The position numbers were made by a program, and so were the translations under genes. The notes under the pieces were generated by a model. It saw nothing but the letters and a program-made list of their open reading frames with translations, had not been told where the DNA came from and did no database searches. A stretch of DNA of 18,108 nt. Source: Rhodospirillales bacterium. Lineage in GTDB: Bacteria > Pseudomonadota > Alphaproteobacteria > Rhodospirillales_A > JACZKS01. Of this stretch, positions 13,672-18,108 are shown piece after piece (position 1 is the first letter of the stretch; every line of letters starts with the position of its first letter). The stretch spans positions 1-18,108 of the forward strand of contig JABGRG010000084.1 of assembly GCA_018648445.1 (NCBI GenBank). Reading direction: 5' to 3'.

Positions 13672-14138
13672 TGTGAATACTTTTCCGTCCTAGGCGGGGC
13701 TGATCGCCTATGGTGTTCTTTCATTCATGCTGATTGGTGCGATCGCAACCTCCGACGACACATCTATGCCCCTGTTTCAAGAGGACCTTGAGCTCTCTCT
13801 GAGTCACTGGAGGCAAACACTTGGTCGTTACGGCATTGAGTCTCTTATTGGCTAAAAACAGCCGTTCAACACCGAGCGACGTGACGGCTGCTTTTCGGGG
13901 GTAAGCCGACATTTTGCGCGTTTATGCCCGCTGTCGAGGGCAAAGCAGACCAATTTTGGGGCTGGCTCTTACGACCGTTGATGACCCGAAGCGGACACTC
14001 GCAACGAAGTCGCTAAAGGTTCAAATGGAAAAGTTGGTTGTTGAAAAAAAACCCGCCTGCCGGAAGCGCGAAGCAGGCGGGTCGGAGGAAGCGTTCTCTG
14101 TCATTTGTCGGAAATGACGGAACGCCGGGAGGACGTGC
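13672..14138. other. 467-base gap with a possible membrane-protein remnant
   Basis: From 13694 to the TAA at 13853-13855 one plus frame reads 53 residues: a hydrophobic stretch (GLIAYGVLSFMLIGAIA), then an amphipathic tail ending in HWRQTLGRYGIESLIG. It has no good start or ribosome site, and a stop (TAG 13691) precedes it. It is followed at once by a weak hairpin (CAGCCGT 13859-13865, ACGGCTG 13884-13890) and CTTTTC. It could be the 3' end of a lost gene. The rest, to 14044, holds the motif AAGCGGAC at 13989-13996 and nothing else I can name. The right end is the terminator of the Ldh_2 operon. Confidence 0.4.
14044..14082 (-). terminator. Rho-independent terminator of the ABC/PAL-like/Ldh_2 operon
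   Basis: On the minus strand a perfect 10-bp stem, ACCCGCCTGC paired with GCAGGCGGGT, encloses a 12-base loop and is followed by seven more T. It lies 56 bases downstream of the Ldh_2 stop codon. The plus-strand reading has no T run, so it ends only the minus operon. Confidence 0.9.
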
Positions 14139-15218
14139 TCACAGGGAGTTCGGGGCACGGTCCACAGAGGTGAATTTTTGCATCTCGATACCAAATTTTC
14201 CTGCCCAACCGTTCAATTCATCCAAATCCTTCCGGGCGAAGACCAAGCCGTCGCGTCGCGCAATTTCCGCCGCCATTGCTTCGGGTTCCCCTGGAACCAA
14301 AACAGCTTCGAAGCCATCGGCGCGGGGACAGCCGCGGATCCGGGCAACGAGTTCGTTCATCCGAACCGCGAAATCACCGGCGGGAAGGAATAGGTCCGGT
14401 CGAAAGACCATGAAAAAATGTCCGACATTTTGCGGAGCTTCGAAGTCAATGTTCTGATTGCCGACCTCACCGCCGAACGCCGCGCCTGAGACGACACCGG
14501 AAAGCGCATCAACCATCAGGGCCAAGCCGGATCCCTTGGCGCCGCCCAACGGCAGCACGACACCTCGCAGAGCCGCAGCGGCATCCGTCGTGGGTTGCCC
14601 ATATTCATCGAGCGCCCAGCCGGTCGGAATTGTCTCACCTTGGTTAGCAGCGCGGCGAATTTTCCCTTTCGCGACCGTCGATGTCGCCATATCCAGCATC
14701 AGCGGAGAATCGCCACCGGGCATGGCGAGACCAATGGGATTGGTGCCCAGAAGTGGTTTCTTACCGCCCCAAACGGCCATCGCCGGCGGGGCATTGGTCA
14801 GCACCATCGCCGCCAAACCGGCATCCAACGCCTGCTGCAGGTAATTGGCCGCAATGCCGAAATGGTTACTGTTAAAGACGGCGGCCACTGCGACGCCGAA
14901 AGCCTCGGCACGGTCAATGGCCTCGTTCATGGCACGCCGCGCGACGATAAACCCCAATCCATTGTCACCGTCCACATGAACGGCGGCGGGTGCAGCCTCA
15001 CGCACCTTGATTTCAGGGGGTGTTTTGACAATCCCTTGTTCGAGGCGGCGCAGATAGACGGGCAACCGCGCGACACCGTGTGAGCGCACACCGCGCAGGT
15101 CGGCCTCAACCAGGTATTCTGCCACACCTCGCGCGTCAGGTGTCGGAACGCCGACTGCCGTGAACAAATCAGCCGCGAAACGTGTCAGCTGCTCGGGGGC
15201 AATGACGACCGTGTTCAT
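14139..15218 (-). CDS. Ldh_2 family (malate/L-lactate-type) dehydrogenase
   Basis: A 359-residue cytosolic NAD(P)-dependent oxidoreductase of the Ldh_2 family (PF02615). The family includes archaeal malate dehydrogenase, ureidoglycolate dehydrogenase AllD, sulfolactate dehydrogenase ComC and piperideine-2-carboxylate reductase. Visible hallmarks: [18 protein letters not shown] (residues 38-55, His47), the catalytic-type His119 in [16 protein letters not shown] at 153-162, LDMATS at 175-180, KGKIRRA at 184-190, and the cofactor loop [15 protein letters not shown] at 223-237. The start is ATG 15218, whose ATGA overlaps the upstream ATPase stop; longer frames would run deep into that gene. Substrates of the family are 2-hydroxy or 2-keto acids and relatives. 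Its place behind the PAL-like lyase and peptide transporter genes suggests it handles glyoxylate or an alpha-hydroxyglycine derivative. Confidence 0.93.
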   Translation of the reverse strand: MNTVVIAPEQLTRFAADLFTAVGVPTPDARGVAEYLVEADLRGVRSHGVARLPVYLRRLEQGIVKTPPEIKVREAAPAAVHVDGDNGLGFIVARRAMNEAIDRAEAFGVAVAAVFNSNHFGIAANYLQQALDAGLAAMVLTNAPPAMAVWGGKKPLLGTNPIGLAMPGGDSPLMLDMATSTVAKGKIRRAANQGETIPTGWALDEYGQPTTDAAAALRGVVLPLGGAKGSGLALMVDALSGVVSGAAFGGEVGNQNIDFEAPQNVGHFFMVFRPDLFLPAGDFAVRMNELVARIRGCPRADGFEAVLVPGEPEAMAAEIARRDGLVFARKDLDELNGWAGKFGIEMQKFTSVDRAPNSL

Positions 15219-16264
15219 GAATTTTCGCCGGTGTGCTCGGCCAGGGGCCAGTTGACCCCCTGTTCGTGCAGGTGGCAGGATACCTGGTGCCCCGGTTCGA
15301 CCTCTCGGAGAACCGGGGTGTCCGTTTTGCAGCGGTCCATCGCATAAGGACAACGGTTATGGAAGTGGCAGCCCGGTGGCGGCTTGATGGGGCTCGGCAC
15401 ATCGCCGGTCAGGATGATCCGCTCCCGACGCTCGGCGTTCGGGTCAGGCAGCGGAACGGCCGAGAGCAGAGCTTCTGTGTAAGGATGCAGCGGCTTCGCG
15501 AACAGGGCCTTCTTTTCGGCCAGTTCAACTATCCTTCCCAAATACATCACCGCGATACGATGGCTTATGTGCTGAACCACCGCCAAGTCGTGAGCGATGA
15601 AAAGGTAGGACAGGTCCAGATCCTTTTGCAGATCGATCAGCAGATTGATCACCTGCGCCTGGATCGAGACGTCAAGGGCCGAGACCGGTTCGTCGCATAT
15701 AATCAGGCTGGGATGTAGCGACAATGCGCGAGCGATGCCGATACGCTGGCGCTGTCCGCCGGAAAACTGGTGCGGGTACTTGGCCATGGATTCCCGCGAC
15801 AGCCCGACCCGTTCGAACAGGGTAGCGACTTGCTCCTCCTTCTCGCGTCCCGACGCCAGCCCGTGAATGGTCAAGGGTTCTCCGACGATGGCGCCCGCCG
15901 ACATGCGCGGGTTCAGCGACGAATACGGATCCTGGAAAATGATCTGCATGCCACGGCGATAGGGGCGCATGGCTTCCGGCTTCAACGGCGTGATGTCCTG
16001 GCCGTCGAAATGCACAGTGCCGTCGGTGGGCTCGATCAGCTTCAGGACGCCCCGGCCAACGGTGGATTTGCCGCCGCCGCTCTCGCCCACCAAGCCGAGG
16101 GTCTCGCCGCGCCCGATATGGAATGACACCCCATCAACGGCATGAACGTGGCCGACAGTCTGCGACAGGAGCCCCTTGCGGATTGGGAAATGAACCTTCA
16201 GGTCGGCGACTTCGAGCAAGGGTGTCGTTTCGGTCGCGGCGGTGGGGGAGGTGGGCGTGTTCAT
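15215..16264 (-). CDS. Peptide-type ABC transporter ATP-binding protein (DppF/OppF-like)
   Basis: A 349-residue ATPase of the dipeptide/oligopeptide/nickel ABC importer group. Walker A is GESGGGKST at residues 60-68, the Q-loop is Gln111 in [12 protein letters not shown], the signature is SGGQRQR at 168-174, Walker B is LIICDEP at 187-193, and the H-loop is His225. The C-terminal oligopeptide-type extension has four Cys (299, 305, 312, 330), as in members that bind an iron-sulfur cluster. It is the second ATPase that pairs with the DppD-like subunit at 17272. The start is ATG 16264, with GGGGA seven bases upstream and a four-base gap after the propeller stop; a longer frame to 16306 would overlap that gene. 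The permeases and binding protein must lie outside the window to the right, or elsewhere. Confidence 0.93.
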   Translation of the reverse strand: MNTPTSPTAATETTPLLEVADLKVHFPIRKGLLSQTVGHVHAVDGVSFHIGRGETLGLVGESGGGKSTVGRGVLKLIEPTDGTVHFDGQDITPLKPEAMRPYRRGMQIIFQDPYSSLNPRMSAGAIVGEPLTIHGLASGREKEEQVATLFERVGLSRESMAKYPHQFSGGQRQRIGIARALSLHPSLIICDEPVSALDVSIQAQVINLLIDLQKDLDLSYLFIAHDLAVVQHISHRIAVMYLGRIVELAEKKALFAKPLHPYTEALLSAVPLPDPNAERRERIILTGDVPSPIKPPPGCHFHNRCPYAMDRCKTDTPVLREVEPGHQVSCHLHEQGVNWPLAEHTGENS

Positions 16265-16268
16265 GGCG

Positions 16269-17267
16269 TCATCCCCGGCGAATGAATTTCTGGAAACAGC
16301 GGGCATTCAACGGATCTTCGGGGCAATGGTGGCGGGCGCCGCCCGAGGTCTGAGACACTTCGCCGACATAGAGGCTGCCTTCGCTGTCAACCCAGAGACC
16401 ATGGGGCGCGATGAAGTTGCCCGGCAGCACCGCTTCATGTCCGCCGATCTGCTTGATGATTTCGCCGTCAGGATTGCACACGCTCACGCGGGCGATGGGG
16501 TCGTGCCCCGGTTTCGGGTAAAAGCAGTTACGGAAATGCAGGCTTGGCTTGGCTATGACGAACCCCAACTCCGCGATGTAAATGGTGTCCTCAGCATCAA
16601 TGAAGATGTCGGTCGGGCGGCTGACCCAGTCCCAGACGCGCTGGAATTCGCCGTCGCCGGAAAAGATCTGGATTCGCGAATTTTCGCGGTCGCACACATA
16701 GACTTGGCCTTGACTGTCGACCCCAATTCCGTGCGGCAGGTTGAACTCGCCGAAATCGTTACCTTGCTCACCCCAGGTATTGAGCAGCGTCCCTTCGGGC
16801 GAAAAACAGTGGACCCGCGCATTGCCGTATCCGTCGGCGGCATAAATACGCCCGTCGGGAGCAAGCGCAACGTTGGTAACCTCGTTGAAGGGTCCGGCGG
16901 ACTGCATGACCGGTGACGCGCCGCGTTCGAATCCGGTTTCCGATTTGGCGCCGCCGATCCGCATTTGTCGGTTGCCGTCCAGATCGTATTTGAAGACCGA
17001 ATGCCCTTCGTCGTCGACCAAGAATACCTCGTCCTTCGCCGAGATATAGATGCCGTGCGGACGGCTGAAGTCATCTTCGCCCCAGGCATCGAGGAACTTG
17101 CCATCCTTGTCGAAGACGATGACGGGATGATCGCCACGACAGTAGACGTAGACTCGGTCGCTCGAATCCACGGCCACCCCCGCGACCTCGGTAAATGACC
17201 ATCCCTCGGGCAACTTTTCCCAGCTTTGAACGACATCGAATTCAAGATTGTGGGGACCAGTCGCCAT
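16269..17267 (-). CDS. NHL beta-propeller, PAL-like (alpha-hydroxyglycine amidating lyase type)
   Basis: A 332-residue six-bladed NHL propeller. Aligned by eye with my memory of the rat peptidyl-alpha-hydroxyglycine alpha-amidating lyase (PAL) sequence, the catalytic set is present. Arg44 in CRGDH matches Arg533; His71 in RPHGI, His179 in LPHGI and His289 in APHGL match the zinc ligands His585, His690 and His786; Tyr147 in DGYGNAR matches Tyr654. Met784 of rat is Ala287 here. PAL cleaves N-acyl-alpha-hydroxyglycine to an amide plus glyoxylate. There is no signal peptide, so it should act in the cytosol, and no copper monooxygenase partner is nearby. AGGAGG eight bases before the ATG; the gene lies four bases from each flanking ATPase gene. 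A non-enzymatic NHL scaffold is the alternative. Confidence 0.82.
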   Translation of the reverse strand: MATGPHNLEFDVVQSWEKLPEGWSFTEVAGVAVDSSDRVYVYCRGDHPVIVFDKDGKFLDAWGEDDFSRPHGIYISAKDEVFLVDDEGHSVFKYDLDGNRQMRIGGAKSETGFERGASPVMQSAGPFNEVTNVALAPDGRIYAADGYGNARVHCFSPEGTLLNTWGEQGNDFGEFNLPHGIGVDSQGQVYVCDRENSRIQIFSGDGEFQRVWDWVSRPTDIFIDAEDTIYIAELGFVIAKPSLHFRNCFYPKPGHDPIARVSVCNPDGEIIKQIGGHEAVLPGNFIAPHGLWVDSEGSLYVGEVSQTSGGARHHCPEDPLNARCFQKFIRRG

Positions 17268-17271
17268 CGCC

Positions 17272-18108
17272 TCAGCCTCCTATTTCCGCAGCGATGACGG
17301 TCTCGAGGACATGGCAGGCGCGGGCCCGGCCGGGACCGCCCGCTTCGCGCAAGTCCGGAATCTCGCTCGTGCACCGTTCGGTGGCGAAGGGACAGCGCGG
17401 ATGAAAGGCGCAGCCCGACGGAATATGCGCCAGATCCGGCGGTTGACCGGGAATCGGCACCAGCCGACGATCCGTCTCGCCGACATGGGCGATCGATGTC
17501 AGCAGGCCCAGGGTATAAGGGTGGGCGGGGCGGGCGAACACGTCACGGACCGTGCCGGTCTCTACCACCCTGCCGGCATACATGACCGACACGTGGTCGG
17601 CAATCTCGGCCACCACGCCCATGGAGTGGGTGATCAGGATCAAGCCCAGCCCCTGTTCACGCTGCAATTTTTTCAGCAGGTCGAGAATCTGCGCTTCGAC
17701 AGTCACATCCAGCGCCGTCGTGGGTTCGTCGGCGATGACCAGTGCAGGATCGACGGCCAGCGCCATGGCGATGATGACACGCTGACGCATGCCGCCGGAA
17801 AATTGGTGCGGGAAATCGTCGAAACGGTCGCGCACGCTGGGAATGCCGACCCGCTCCAACAATTCCAAGGCGCGTTCGTCGGCCTCTTGCTTCGATGCAC
17901 CAAGATGCACGCGGACCATTTCGGACAATTGCCAACCCACAGTGAAGACCGGATTCAGGGAAGACAGCGGGTCCTGAAAGATCATCCCGATATGGCGGCC
18001 GCACATGGAGCGGCGTTCGCGGGCCGGCAGATCGAAGAGATTGCGTCCCTGATAACGCGCCTGGCCGCCGGGGACGAAGCCGGGCGGCGGTTCCAAAATT
18101 CCCCACAC
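17272..18108 (-). CDS. Peptide-type ABC transporter ATP-binding protein (DppD-like), partial
   Basis: The last 278 residues of a DppD/OppD-type ATPase; the gene continues past the right edge of the window, so about 50 N-terminal residues, including Walker A, are missing. In fragment numbering the Q-loop is Gln45 in MIFQDPLSSLNPVFTVG, the signature is SGGMRQR at 104-110, Walker B is ALVIADEP at 122-129, and the H-loop is His161. The C-terminal extension keeps four Cys (233, 239, 246, 265), typical of the oligopeptide subgroup. The GTG at the very edge is not the real start. It is the first visible gene of the minus operon and is followed after four bases by the propeller gene, an unusual insertion between the two ATPase genes. 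Confidence 0.93.
   Translation of the reverse strand: MWGILEPPPGFVPGGQARYQGRNLFDLPARERRSMCGRHIGMIFQDPLSSLNPVFTVGWQLSEMVRVHLGASKQEADERALELLERVGIPSVRDRFDDFPHQFSGGMRQRVIIAMALAVDPALVIADEPTTALDVTVEAQILDLLKKLQREQGLGLILITHSMGVVAEIADHVSVMYAGRVVETGTVRDVFARPAHPYTLGLLTSIAHVGETDRRLVPIPGQPPDLAHIPSGCAFHPRCPFATERCTSEIPDLREAGGPGRARACHVLETVIAAEIGG

Overview
The window looks like a chromosomal accessory region of an alphaproteobacterium, probably a free-living heterotroph (marine or soil). This is inferred from the GC-rich coding style, the strong Shine-Dalgarno sites, the TRAP transporter, the Dpp-type peptide ABC operon and the several SDR and Ldh_2 oxidoreductases. No rRNA, tRNA, CRISPR array, transposase or integrase is visible. 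The exact taxon cannot be read from the sequence.

Left part (1-4211). This side is patchy. It starts with a decayed stretch holding the C-terminal end of a GHMP (galactokinase-type) kinase on the plus strand, next to what may be an unrelated relic on the minus strand. Minus-strand genes follow: a LysE/RhtB exporter, a classical SDR, 670 bases without a convincing gene, a FabG-like SDR with its own terminator, and an unrecognised membrane-anchored protein.

Middle part (4459-12288). This is a carbohydrate uptake and catabolism locus in two convergent halves. The plus strand has a glutamine-amidotransferase-like (PF07090) protein, the TRAP transporter dctP-dctQ-dctM and a ribokinase-type PfkB kinase. 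The minus strand has a BtpA/SgcQ-type TIM barrel, an FGGY kinase and a beta-phosphoglucomutase-like HAD phosphatase; the last two overlap by ATGA. The simplest reading is that TRAP imports a sugar, polyol or sugar acid, the two kinases phosphorylate it or its product, and the BtpA-like and HAD proteins finish or tidy the pathway. No regulator and no classical aldolase, isomerase or dehydrogenase is present in the locus, so the substrate is open.

Intergenic part (12289-13095). There is no protein gene here. It holds an operator-like inverted repeat, a CRP-type site and, just downstream, an RNA-like segment with crossing helices that ends in a very strong UUCG-loop terminator. I propose an orphan structured small RNA. 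A free-standing DUF1349 protein gene follows.

Right part (14139-18108). This is a tight minus-strand operon with a strong terminator: a dipeptide/oligopeptide ABC ATPase (DppD type, cut by the window edge), an NHL beta-propeller, a second ATPase (DppF type) and an Ldh_2-family dehydrogenase. The propeller keeps the Arg, Tyr and three zinc His positions I recall from peptidyl-alpha-hydroxyglycine amidating lyase (PAL), yet has no signal peptide and no monooxygenase beside it. With an Ldh_2 enzyme, the family that includes ureidoglycolate dehydrogenase, the operon may break down imported N-acyl-alpha-hydroxyglycine-like compounds. This is the most interesting lead in the window.
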